Both the position numbers and the translations under genes were made by a program. Shown here piece by piece: positions 1 through 8,040 of a stretch of 64,000 bases of DNA (within the stretch, counting starts at the first letter, position 1; every line of letters starts with the position of its first letter). The notes under the pieces are model-generated. The model was not told the origin of the DNA. It did not search any database and saw only the letters and a list, made by a program, of their open reading frames with translations. Source of the stretch: Kribbella aluminosa (GTDB lineage: Bacteria > Actinomycetota > Actinomycetes > Propionibacteriales > Kribbellaceae); NCBI RefSeq assembly GCF_017876295.1, contig NZ_JAGINT010000001.1:3100001-3164000 (forward strand), given 5' to 3'.

Positions 1-2
1 CC

Positions 3-704
3 CTGCCGCTGGCGGACAAGCGGACCGCGCTCGCCGAGGTCCGCAAGGATCTGGGCCGGCTCGACGACCTGAGCGATCCGGTGTACGTCGCGGTGGCCGA
101 CGCCGCCCGCCGGTACCCGGTCCCGCTCGGCGCCTTCGAGGAGCTCGTCGCGGGGGTCGAGACCGACCTGGGCGACGTACGCGTCGGCGACTTCGAGGAG
201 CTGGTCGTGTACTGCCGCCGCGTGGCCGGGTCGGTCGGCCGCCTGTGCCTGTCGATCTTCGGTACCGCGGACGCCGACTTCGAGACGCTCTCGCAGTACG
301 CCGACCAGCTCGGCATCGCACTGCAGCAGACCAACATCCTGCGCGACATCCGGGAGGACTTCGGCAACGGCCGGATCTACCTTCCGGCGGACGAGCTGGA
401 GCGGTTCGGCGCGCGGATCGCGCTCGACGAGCACGGCGTACTCGAAGACCCGCAAGGCCGACTGGCCGGCTACATCCGGTACGCCGCCGGCCGCGCGCAG
501 GACTGGTACTCGCTCGGCTGGCGGTTGCTGCCGTACCTCGACCGGCGCAGCGGCGCCTCGTGCCGGGCGATGTCGGGGATCTATCACCACCTGCTCCGCC
601 GGATCGGTGCGAACCCGGTGCTCGTGTACGACCGGCGGCTGTCGTTGTCGGCCGCGGAGAAGGCCCAGGTGGCGCTGGCGTCGTTGGCCGGGGTGCGCTC
701 GTGA
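3..704 (+). CDS. hpnD: Presqualene diphosphate synthase HpnD (5' partial)
   Basis: Trans-isoprenyl diphosphate synthase of the squalene/phytoene synthase family. In hopanoid operons this member condenses two farnesyl diphosphates to presqualene diphosphate. The second half of the fold is visible, with the Asp-rich segment in [22 protein letters not shown] (the DxxxD Mg-diphosphate site). The reading frame is open back to base 3, so the gene begins upstream of the window and the GTG at 81 is an internal codon. Its stop overlaps the GTG start of hpnE by 4 nt, showing translational coupling. HpnC would be expected upstream. The family is certain; the HpnD rather than HpnC label rests on its position next to hpnE. 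Confidence 0.85.
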   Translation: MPLADKRTALAEVRKDLGRLDDLSDPVYVAVADAARRYPVPLGAFEELVAGVETDLGDVRVGDFEELVVYCRRVAGSVGRLCLSIFGTADADFETLSQYADQLGIALQQTNILRDIREDFGNGRIYLPADELERFGARIALDEHGVLEDPQGRLAGYIRYAAGRAQDWYSLGWRLLPYLDRRSGASCRAMSGIYHHLLRRIGANPVLVYDRRLSLSAAEKAQVALASLAGVRS

Positions 705-2026
705 AGCGCGTGGCCGTCGTCGGCGGCGGTCTGGCCGGGATCACCGCGGCGCTGGAGCTGGCCGACGCGGGGTGTGCGGTGGTGCTGTTGGAGGGGCGGC
801 CGAAGCTGGGTGGGCTGACGCACTCGTTCGAACGGAGCGGGCGGTGGATCGACAACGGGCAGCACGTGTTCCTCCGGTGCTGTACGTCGTACCTGCGGCT
901 GCTCGATCGCCTGGGGGTGCGGGACCAGGTGCACCTGCAGCGGCGGCTCGACGTACCGGTGCTGAGCGGTCGGCACTCCGGGGTCGGGCGGATCCGGCGG
1001 AACGGGATGCCGGCGCCGCTGCACCTTGGCCCCGCGTTGCTGTCGTATCGCTGGCTGACTGTGGCGGAGCGGATTGCGGCCGTACGTGCGGCGCTCGCGA
1101 TGAGGCGGGTGGACCGGACAGCCGCGGAGGTCGACGCGCAGTCGTTCGGGGACTGGCTGGCCGCGCACGGGCAGGACGCGCGGGCGGTGGAGGCGCTGTG
1201 GGAGCTGATCGGGATCGCGACGCTCAACGCCCGGGCCGAGGACGCATCGCTGGCGGTGGCGGCGACGGTGTTCCAGCTCGGACTGCTCGAGCGCAGTGAT
1301 GCCGCGGACATCGGCTGGTCGTCGGTGCCGTTGCAGCAGTTGCACGGCGCCGCCGCCGCGCGGGCGTTGACGGCGGCGGGTGCCGCGGTGCGGTTGCGGG
1401 CGCGGGTCCGGGTGCTGGACGAGAAGGATGGTGGATGGGCGATCGAGGGCGAGACCTACGACGACGTCGTACTCGCGGTGCCGCCGGCCGATGCGGCGGC
1501 GTTGCTGCCGGATGGTGCGGTGGAGCTGCCGGGAGGATGGGCGGAGGCACTCGGTAGCTCGCCGATCGTCAATGCGCATGTGGTGTTCGACCGGGTGGTG
1601 CTGGACGAGCCGTTCGTCGCCGGTGTCGACAGCCCGCTGCAATGGGTGTTCGACCGTGGCACCGAGCCGGACGGCCAGTACATCGCGGTCTCGCTGTCCG
1701 CGGCCGACGCACTGATCGACGTCCCCGTCGCGGACCTCCGGGACGTGTTGGTACCCGCCCTCCGGCAGCTGCTTCCCGCGGCTGCCGACGCGCGTGTGAA
1801 GGAGTTCTTCGTGACCCGAGAACGCAATGCCACCTTCCGGCCGGCGCCCGGATCTGGCCGGTTCCGTCCCGGTGCGACGACGAATCGCGCCGGCCTGCAC
1901 CTCGCCGGCGCTTGGACCGCCACCGGCTGGCCCGCCACGATGGAGGGCGCCGTCCGCAGTGGTGAGGCGGCTGCCGCGTCGGTGCTCAACGCCGCGGCAG
2001 TACCTGTTCCGGACGCTGCCTCATGA
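701..2026 (+). CDS. hpnE: Hydroxysqualene dehydroxylase HpnE
   Basis: FAD-dependent amine-oxidase/phytoene-desaturase-like enzyme of about 441 residues, which converts hydroxysqualene to squalene in the HpnC-HpnD-HpnE route. The N-terminus has a Rossmann dinucleotide motif ([16 protein letters not shown]) and the C-terminus the FAD-binding segment [27 protein letters not shown]. The GTG at 701 is chosen because it overlaps the hpnD stop (GTGA) and puts the Rossmann strand at residue 3. The frame stays open far upstream, but that part reads as a shadow of hpnD. It ends with an ATGA overlap to the prenyl synthase. Confidence 0.9.
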   Translation: MKRVAVVGGGLAGITAALELADAGCAVVLLEGRPKLGGLTHSFERSGRWIDNGQHVFLRCCTSYLRLLDRLGVRDQVHLQRRLDVPVLSGRHSGVGRIRRNGMPAPLHLGPALLSYRWLTVAERIAAVRAALAMRRVDRTAAEVDAQSFGDWLAAHGQDARAVEALWELIGIATLNARAEDASLAVAATVFQLGLLERSDAADIGWSSVPLQQLHGAAAARALTAAGAAVRLRARVRVLDEKDGGWAIEGETYDDVVLAVPPADAAALLPDGAVELPGGWAEALGSSPIVNAHVVFDRVVLDEPFVAGVDSPLQWVFDRGTEPDGQYIAVSLSAADALIDVPVADLRDVLVPALRQLLPAAADARVKEFFVTRERNATFRPAPGSGRFRPGATTNRAGLHLAGAWTATGWPATMEGAVRSGEAAAASVLNAAAVPVPDAAS

Positions 2027-3063
2027 CCGCCGTCGACCCGATGCCCTCGGCAACCAAAGCTCCGGAGCTGCTGGCCCGCGGGCGTGACCTGGTCGAGCCG
2101 TCGTTGCGGCAAGCCCTGGGCCGGCTCGACGACCACACCCGGCTGATCGCGTCGTACCACTTCGGCTGGTGCGACGCGGACGGCCGGCCGATGACCGGCA
2201 GTTCCGGCAAGGCGATCCGTCCCGGGCTGACGCTGCTGGTCGCCGAGGCCGTGTGCGGTACGCCGGAACCGGCCGTTCCCGGCGGTGTCGCCGTCGAGCT
2301 GGTGCACAACTTCTCGCTGATCCACGACGACCTGATGGACCGCGACACCCGGCGCCGGCACCGGCGTACCGTCTGGTCGATCTGGGGCGACGCGACCGCG
2401 GTCCTGGTCGGGGACGCGCTGGCCTGCCTCGCCGACGAGGTCCTGGACGAGTGCGACTCGCCGTACGCCGCTTGCGCCGGTCACGCGTTGGCGGTCGCGA
2501 CCAGGGAGCTGATCCGCGGCCAGGTGCTCGACCTGGCGTTCGAGCAACGCGACGACGTCGGGATGGACGAGTGCGTCGACATGGCCGTCGGGAAGACCGG
2601 TTCGTTGCTCGGGGCATCGGCCGAGCTCGGCGCGATCCTGGCCGGTGCCGATGCGGCGGCCTGCGAGGAGTTCCGGAGCTACGGGCGGGAGCTGGGACTG
2701 GCGTTCCAGCTCGTCGACGATCTGCTGGGGATCTGGGGTGAGCCGGAGAAGACCGGCAAACCGGTGTTCTCGGATCTGCGGGCGCACAAGAAGACGCTGC
2801 CGGTGGTGTGGTCACTGGAGTACGGCGGGACGTACGGGCAGGAGCTGGCCGAGTGGCTCGCGAAGCCCGGCGTACCGTCCGAGGACGACGTGCAGCGGGC
2901 CGCCGTACTCGTCGAGCGCGCCGGCGGGCGTGAGTGGGCGCTGGCCGAGGCGGGGGAGCGGGTGCGGAGGGCCGGACGGGCCTTGTACATGGCGGGTGTC
3001 GACTCGGCCGGACGTGAGCAGTTCGACGAGCTGTCGCGGTTCGTCGCGGAGCGTCAACTGTGA
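2023..3063 (+). CDS. Polyprenyl diphosphate synthase of the hopanoid operon
   Basis: All-trans polyprenyl synthetase of 346 aa, presumably making farnesyl diphosphate for HpnD. The first Asp-rich motif DDLMD is at residues 102-106, followed by the Arg pair in RDTRRRHR. The second motif reads DDLLG at about 232-236, within FQLVDDLLGIWGE, and the KTGSLL and KKTLP lysine motifs are present. Length fits short-chain synthases. The start ATG overlaps the hpnE stop and the end overlaps the GTG of shc, so it is translated as part of the hopanoid operon. Product chain length cannot be settled from sequence alone. Confidence 0.88.
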   Translation: MTAVDPMPSATKAPELLARGRDLVEPSLRQALGRLDDHTRLIASYHFGWCDADGRPMTGSSGKAIRPGLTLLVAEAVCGTPEPAVPGGVAVELVHNFSLIHDDLMDRDTRRRHRRTVWSIWGDATAVLVGDALACLADEVLDECDSPYAACAGHALAVATRELIRGQVLDLAFEQRDDVGMDECVDMAVGKTGSLLGASAELGAILAGADAAACEEFRSYGRELGLAFQLVDDLLGIWGEPEKTGKPVFSDLRAHKKTLPVVWSLEYGGTYGQELAEWLAKPGVPSEDDVQRAAVLVERAGGREWALAEAGERVRRAGRALYMAGVDSAGREQFDELSRFVAERQL

Positions 3064-4973
3064 CGGCCTCGCGGTTGGCCGCGGACACACCGGTCGACGT
3101 TCGGGTGCAGGAATGCCTGGACGCGGCGGTGTCGTACCTGCGGTCTCTGCAGCATGAGGACGGGTGGTGGAAGGGCGACCTGGCAACCAACGTGACGATG
3201 GACGCCGAGGATCTGATGCTGCGGCACCTCCTCGGTGTGGCGACGGCTCGGACCGACGCGGAGACGGCGCGGTGGATCCGGTCGCAGCAGCGTGAGGACG
3301 GCACGTGGGCGACGTTCCCGGGCGGGCCTGGCGATTTGTCGACGACCGTCGAGTCCTGGGTCGCGCTGCGGATGGCGGGCGACGATCCGGCAGCGGCGCG
3401 GCTGGTCAGTGCCGCCGAGTTCATCCGGTCCGCCGGAGGTGTCGAGAAGGCGCGGGTGTTCACGCACATCTGGCTCGCGCTGTTCGGGCTGTGGTCCTGG
3501 GACGACTGCCCGGACCTTCCGCCGGAGCTGATCTTCCTGCCGAGCTGGGCGCCGTTGAACGTCTACAACTGGGCCTGCTGGGCCCGCCAGACGATCGTCC
3601 CGCTGACCATCGTGAGCGCGCATCGGCCGGTGCATCCCGTGGACTTCACGGTCGGCGAGCTGCGGTCGGGTACGCCGTCGGCCGCGCACGCGCCGCTGTG
3701 GCGACTCGACGGGGCGTTCCAGCGGCTGGACGTCGTACTCAACGCCTACACACGTTGGGGACCTCGCGGGCCGCTGAGCTGGCTGCGCCGGCTGGCGCTG
3801 CGGCGCGCGACCGAGTGGATCGTGGCGCGCCAGGAGGCCGACGGCGGGTGGGGCGGGATCCAGCCTCCGTGGGTGTACTCGTTGATCGCGTTGCAGCTGA
3901 TGGGGTACCCGATCGACCATCCGGTGCTGGCCGCGGGGCTGCGCGGGCTCGACGGGTTCACGGTGCACGCGGACACCGCCGACGGTCCGGTGCGCTGGCT
4001 CGAGGCATGCCAGTCGCCGGTCTGGGACACCGGGCTGGCCGTGGCGGCGCTGCTCGACGCCGGGGTCGACGCCGACGACGAATCGGTGCTCAAGGCAACG
4101 GACTGGCTGCTCGCGGAGCAGATCGACGCGCCGGGGGACTGGCAGGTACGGCGACCGGACCTGGTCGGCGGGGGATGGGCGTTCGAGTTCGCGAACGACG
4201 GGTATCCGGACACCGACGACACCGCCGAGATCGTGCTCGCGCTGCGCCGGGTGGCGCACCCTGAGCCCGAGCGGTTGCGGACCGCGCTCGACGACGCGGT
4301 GACCTGGACGACCGGGATGCAGTCGGCCGACGGCGGCTGGGGTGCGTTCGATGCGGACAACACGGACACGACGGCGTTGAAGCTGCCGTTCTGCGACTTC
4401 GGCGCGGTGATCGATCCGCCGTCGGCCGACGTCACCGCGCACGTGGTCGAGCTGCTGGCCGCGGAAGGAAGGACCGAGACGGACGAGTGCCGGCGCGGGG
4501 TGCGCTGGTTGCTCGCCGCGCAGGAGGACGACGGGTCGTGGTTCGGTCGTTGGGGGACGAACCACGTGTACGGCACGGGGGCCGTCGTCCCCGCGTTGAT
4601 CGCGGTCGGGATGCGGCCGGACGATCCGGTCGTCCGGCGGGCGGTGCGCTGGGTGGAGGAGCACCAGAACGCCGACGGCGGCTGGGGCGAGGACCTGCGC
4701 TCGTACGCCGATCCGTCGTGGATCGGCCGCGGCGACTCCACACCGTCGCAGACCGCGTGGGCCCTGCTGGCGCTGCTCGCGGCCGAGCCCGGCGGGGAGG
4801 CCGTCCAGCGGGGTCTCGCCTACCTGGTGGACACGCAGCGCGCGGACGGCGGCTGGGACGAACCTCGCTACACCGGTACAGGTTTCCCCGGCGACTTCTA
4901 CATCGGCTACCACCTGTACCGCCTGGTCTTCCCGATCTGGGCGCTTGGCCGCTACCTCAGGACCACCCGATGA
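3060..4973 (+). CDS. shc: Squalene-hopene cyclase
   Basis: Membrane-associated terpene cyclase of 637 aa (family about 630-680) that cyclises squalene to hopene and hopanol. The catalytic DxDD motif reads DTDDT at residues 384-388, where the Asp protonates the terminal double bond. Several QW repeats are visible, such as QREDGTW, QEADGGWGG, QSADGGWGAFD, QEDDGSWFG, QNADGGWGED and QRADGGW. The GTG start overlaps the preceding stop. Hopanoids would stabilise the membrane. Confidence 0.96.
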   Translation: MTASRLAADTPVDVRVQECLDAAVSYLRSLQHEDGWWKGDLATNVTMDAEDLMLRHLLGVATARTDAETARWIRSQQREDGTWATFPGGPGDLSTTVESWVALRMAGDDPAAARLVSAAEFIRSAGGVEKARVFTHIWLALFGLWSWDDCPDLPPELIFLPSWAPLNVYNWACWARQTIVPLTIVSAHRPVHPVDFTVGELRSGTPSAAHAPLWRLDGAFQRLDVVLNAYTRWGPRGPLSWLRRLALRRATEWIVARQEADGGWGGIQPPWVYSLIALQLMGYPIDHPVLAAGLRGLDGFTVHADTADGPVRWLEACQSPVWDTGLAVAALLDAGVDADDESVLKATDWLLAEQIDAPGDWQVRRPDLVGGGWAFEFANDGYPDTDDTAEIVLALRRVAHPEPERLRTALDDAVTWTTGMQSADGGWGAFDADNTDTTALKLPFCDFGAVIDPPSADVTAHVVELLAAEGRTETDECRRGVRWLLAAQEDDGSWFGRWGTNHVYGTGAVVPALIAVGMRPDDPVVRRAVRWVEEHQNADGGWGEDLRSYADPSWIGRGDSTPSQTAWALLALLAAEPGGEAVQRGLAYLVDTQRADGGWDEPRYTGTGFPGDFYIGYHLYRLVFPIWALGRYLRTTR

Positions 4974-6490
4974 CCGGCGTCGTCTGCACCCCGCTGTACG
5001 CCGAGTGGCTCGCCCTCCGAGCGGCACACCCCGTCCACACGGGTCGCTCCCGAGGCGCGCACCTCGAGGGCCCGACCCTCATCGCAGGAGTCGCCGGCGC
5101 CCTGATCGAAGGAATCGCCCCAGGCGACCTCGTCGTGGCAACGGAAATCCAACACGCCACCCGAACCACCCCAGGCGCGGAAGCAGCGGACTTCCGCCCG
5201 GGCCGGGAGGGGGCGGGCGTTCGCTGGGGGCGGAGTGTGTCGTGTGATGCGGCGGTGCTTGTGGCGGGTGAGCTGCGACGGCGGGGGTTCACCGTTCATG
5301 CCGGGCCGGTGGTGACCACTGATCATGTTGTCGACTCGGCGGCGGAGCGGGCTGGGTTCGCCGCGCGCGGGGCTGTTGCTGTTGATACCGAGTCGGGGCT
5401 GTTGGCGGGGGAGGGCGGGCGGAGTGTGGTGGTTCGGGTGGTTGTGGATACGCCGGGGCAGCCGTTGCGGGGGATCGGGATGCCGTGGCGTGGGGTGCGG
5501 GCCTTGCTGGAGTTGCGGCCTACGGCGGGGGTGATCAACGCGTGGAGCGCCGCCACGGGTGAGCGGGAAGTGTTGCTCGCCGCGCCGCGGTCGTTCTGTG
5601 CCGGTGTGGAGCGGGCGATCGAGACGGTCGAGCAGGCCCTGGAGCGGTTCGGCGCGCCGGTGTACGTACGCCGGCAGATCGTCCACAACCGGCACGTCGT
5701 CGGCGACCTCGAACGGCGCGGCGCGGTCTTCGTCGAGGAGGTCGACGCGGTCCCCGAGGGCAGCGTGCTCGTGCTCGCCGCGCACGGTGTCGCGCCGACG
5801 GTCCGCGCACAGGCCGCCGAGCGTCACCTCCGCGTGATCGACGCCACCTGCCCGCTGGTCTCCAAGGTGCACCAGGAAGTACGACGGTACGCCGGCAACG
5901 ACAACACCGTCGTACTCATCGGGCACGCGGACCACGAAGAGGTCGTCGGCACCACGGGCGAGGCACCCGACCACGTGCTCGTCGTCTCCAGCCCCGCGGA
6001 GGCCGCGACGATCCAGGTACCCGACCCAACCCGCGTCGCCTACGCGATGCAGACCACGCTCGCCGTCGAGGATGCGTCCGAAACCGCGGCCGTCCTCCGC
6101 CGGCGCTTCCCGGCACTCAAAGGTCCCCGCACCGACGACATCTGCTACGCCACCAGCAACCGCCAGGCAGGCCTCCGCGCCATCGCCCGCCGGTCCGACC
6201 TGGTGATCGTCCTCGGATCCCAGAACTCCTCCAACTCCCACCGGCTCGTCGAAGTCGCCGAGGCCGCCGGCACCCCCGCCGTACTCGTCGACGACGCCGG
6301 CGAGCTACCCCTCGACCGCCTGGCCGGCGCGAACAGAATCGGCATCACCGCCGGCGCCTCCGCCCCGCCGGCCCTCGTCGACGAACTCGTCCGCTGCCTG
6401 TCCGGCCTCGGTCCGATCACGGTGACCGAGACCGGCGAGCCGACCGAGGACGTCCGCTTCGTGCTACCGAGAGAGGTGACCCAGCCGTGA
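4970..6490 (+). CDS. ispH: Fused HpnG-like nucleosidase / IspH (HMBPP reductase)
   Basis: Two-domain protein of 506 aa. Residues 1-185 resemble HpnG, the nucleoside phosphorylase that removes adenine from adenosylhopane: AGVAGALIEGIAPGDLVVATEI, GPVVTTDHVV and the VDTES segment are recognisable. The usual early TGMGP-type stretch seems missing. From about residue 200 a complete IspH follows. It has the three [4Fe-4S] cysteines C210, C294 and C392 (spacing 84 and 98, close to E. coli), AAHGVAPTVRAQA, GHADHEEVVGTTGE and GSQNSSNSHRLVEVA. IspH makes IPP and DMAPP in the MEP pathway, so one polypeptide links precursor supply to side-chain processing. The ATG overlaps the shc stop and the end overlaps hpnH. 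The IspH half is certain; the N-terminal assignment is strong from context. Confidence 0.88.
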   Translation: MTGVVCTPLYAEWLALRAAHPVHTGRSRGAHLEGPTLIAGVAGALIEGIAPGDLVVATEIQHATRTTPGAEAADFRPGREGAGVRWGRSVSCDAAVLVAGELRRRGFTVHAGPVVTTDHVVDSAAERAGFAARGAVAVDTESGLLAGEGGRSVVVRVVVDTPGQPLRGIGMPWRGVRALLELRPTAGVINAWSAATGEREVLLAAPRSFCAGVERAIETVEQALERFGAPVYVRRQIVHNRHVVGDLERRGAVFVEEVDAVPEGSVLVLAAHGVAPTVRAQAAERHLRVIDATCPLVSKVHQEVRRYAGNDNTVVLIGHADHEEVVGTTGEAPDHVLVVSSPAEAATIQVPDPTRVAYAMQTTLAVEDASETAAVLRRRFPALKGPRTDDICYATSNRQAGLRAIARRSDLVIVLGSQNSSNSHRLVEVAEAAGTPAVLVDDAGELPLDRLAGANRIGITAGASAPPALVDELVRCLSGLGPITVTETGEPTEDVRFVLPREVTQP

Positions 6491-7488
6491 GCATGCCGCT
6501 ACGGCAGACCGTCCGCCTGGGCGGATACCTGATCAAGCAGAAGCTCAGCCGGCGGGAGAAGTTCCCGATCCTGCTCGAGCTCGAGCCCCTGTATGCGTGC
6601 AACCTGAAGTGCGCCGGCTGCGGCAAGATCCAGCAGACCCACGACTGGCTGAAGCAGCGGATGCCCGTGGAGCAGGCGATCGCGGCGGCCGAGGAGTGCG
6701 GCGCGCCGATGGTGTCGATCGCCGGCGGCGAACCGCTGATGCACAAGGAGATCGACGAGATCGTCCGGCAGTTGCTGGCCCGGAACAAGATCGTGTTCCT
6801 GTGCACCAACGCCGTACTGCTGCCGAAACACCTGCACAAGTTCACGCCGCACAAGAACTTCGCGTGGATGGTGCACATCGACGGACTCCGCGAGCGGCAC
6901 GACCGGTCGGTGTGCAAGGACGGGGTGTTCGACGAGGCCGTGGACGCGATCAAGCAGGCGCAGGCTGCGGGCTTCCGGGTGATGACCAACACCACGTTCT
7001 TCGACACCGACAGCCCGCAGGACGTCATCGACGTCCTCGACTACCTCAACGACGACCTGCAGGTCGACAACATGCAGATCTCCCCGGGGTTCGCGTACGA
7101 GAAGGCACCCGACCAGGAGCACTGGCTCGGGCCGGAGGAGACCCGGCAGCTGTTCCGGAAAGCCTTCGGCGACGGGCGCCGGAAGAAGTGGCGGCTGAAC
7201 CACTCGCCGCTGTTCCTCGACTTCCTGGAGGGCAAGGTCGACTTCGACTGCACGGCGTGGGCGATCCCGCTGTACTCGCTGAAGGGCTGGCAGCGTCCGT
7301 GCTACCTGATGGACGACGGGTACGTCGCGACGTACCAGCAGCTCCTCGACGAGACCGACTGGTCCAGCTACGGTCGCGGCAAGGACCCGCGCTGCGCCAA
7401 CTGCATGGCCCATTGCGGCTACGAACCGACTGCGGTGGTCGCGACCCTGGGCTCGCTCCGGGAATCGCTGCGCGCGGCAGTGAGCTGA
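6487..7488 (+). CDS. hpnH: Adenosyl-hopene transferase HpnH (radical SAM)
   Basis: Radical SAM enzyme of 333 aa that adds the 5'-deoxyadenosyl radical to diploptene, giving adenosylhopane, the first step to C35 hopanoids. The CxxxCxxC cluster motif is at C38, C42 and C45 (CNLKCAGC). The GGE-type SAM motif (SIAGGEPLM) and a C-terminal Cys cluster (CANCMAHCGYEPTA) are present. The GTG start overlaps the preceding stop. It is the last gene of the hopanoid operon in this window. Confidence 0.95.
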   Translation: MSMPLRQTVRLGGYLIKQKLSRREKFPILLELEPLYACNLKCAGCGKIQQTHDWLKQRMPVEQAIAAAEECGAPMVSIAGGEPLMHKEIDEIVRQLLARNKIVFLCTNAVLLPKHLHKFTPHKNFAWMVHIDGLRERHDRSVCKDGVFDEAVDAIKQAQAAGFRVMTNTTFFDTDSPQDVIDVLDYLNDDLQVDNMQISPGFAYEKAPDQEHWLGPEETRQLFRKAFGDGRRKKWRLNHSPLFLDFLEGKVDFDCTAWAIPLYSLKGWQRPCYLMDDGYVATYQQLLDETDWSSYGRGKDPRCANCMAHCGYEPTAVVATLGSLRESLRAAVS

Positions 7489-7632
7489 GCTGCTGGGCAG
7501 CCCAGCCACGCCCGTAGTTTCAGGAGTTGTCCGGCTCGTGTGCTGCATGTTTGGGCGGAAGGCGCGGCCGATGGCCCAGCTCATCCGCCGTTGCGCCCGA
7601 TATGTCCAAGGTCGCCCGGACCGTTGATCGCG

Positions 7633-7674
7633 GTTGGGGAGGATCGCCCTCCCGGAACAGGAATCCTCCCCAAC
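7633..7674. repeat. Perfect 12-bp inverted repeat (stem-loop)
   Basis: Left arm GTTGGGGAGGAT (7633-7644) and right arm ATCCTCCCCAAC (7663-7674) are exact reverse complements around an 18-nt loop. No T-run follows on either strand, so it is not a classical terminator. It lies 145 nt after hpnH and may be an RNA structure or a mobile repeat. Confidence 0.7.
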
Positions 7675-7710
7675 GCCAGGCCTCGGGCGGTCCGTGGGGC
7701 AGGGGCGACA

Positions 7711-7768
7711 GGTAGTGCACCGGCGGGACACCGTACGCGCGATCCCGATCACGCTCAGGTGCACTACC
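7711..7768. repeat. Perfect 10-bp inverted repeat GGTAGTGCAC / GTGCACTACC
   Basis: Arms at 7711-7720 and 7759-7768 are exact reverse complements 38 nt apart. The arms resemble half of a regulator operator more than a terminator. Function unknown. Confidence 0.55.
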
Positions 7769-7776
7769 CGACCGCT

Positions 7777-7857
7777 GTTTGAGGGGTTCACCTGTCAATT
7801 GGCCGGTTCGCCTGCTGCACACCAGAGGCGAAGGGGCAATCCGGCGGGTGAACCCCC
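7777..7857. repeat. Inverted repeat related to the 11305-11390 palindrome
   Basis: The 16-mer at 7777-7792 matches the outer arm of the large palindrome at 11305 in 15 of 16 positions. Within it GGGGTTCACC (7783-7792) pairs with GGTGAACCCC near 7848-7858. It therefore looks like a second, partly decayed copy of the same repeat family. Confidence 0.5.
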
Positions 7858-7921
7858 GAGATAGCGTTGGTTGCGAGGAACCTGGCAGTGGCAGCGCCTT
7901 GCCGTTCACGGATCCGGTTCG

Positions 7922-7942
7922 GAGGGCGTCTGGGAACTCTGC
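7922..7942 (+). repeat. Left copy of a 21-nt inverted pair flanking the kinase gene
   Basis: These 21 nt match the reverse complement of 9509-9529 in 20 of 21 positions, with three further matching bases just beyond. The two copies bracket the kinase gene: one about 100 nt before its start, the other about 120 nt after its stop and just before the LCP gene. They could be a shared operator in front of two genes, or relics of a mobile insertion. Confidence 0.6.
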
Positions 7943-8040
7943 GCCGAAACGTGACAGGGGGCTCCTGTCGTGTCACGCCTTGTGCAGCGAGTAGCCTTGG
8001 CCGTTGGACTGGCGGACGGCGTGGTGGGGTACAGGGACGG

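Larger units (their letters stand above)
7489..8040. other. Hairpin-rich spacer between hpnH and the kinase gene
   Basis: This 552-nt stretch has no convincing gene. Short frames exist but lack a family, a ribosome site or sensible composition. It holds at least four perfect inverted repeats, listed separately where useful: 7492-7506 (7-bp arms around one base, just after hpnH), 7633-7674, 7711-7768 and 7783-7857. A palindromic GTGACA/TGTCAC element lies near 7950-7976. It probably carries the kinase promoter; no clear -35/-10 pair was found. Confidence 0.6.

Noticed and set aside
81..83. GTG as the start of the first gene
   Set aside because: The frame is open to base 3 and the upstream codons read as good coding sequence; the gene is simply cut by the window edge.
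3054..5027. 657-codon open frame antisense to squalene-hopene cyclase
   Set aside because: Arginine/proline-rich translation with no family, mirrored exactly on a confirmed gene; a result of high GC in third positions.
7867..8040. Extended N-terminus of the kinase from 7867
   Set aside because: The extra 58 residues are arginine/glycine-rich filler and would overlap the inverted repeat; kinase homology starts right after the ATG at 8041.
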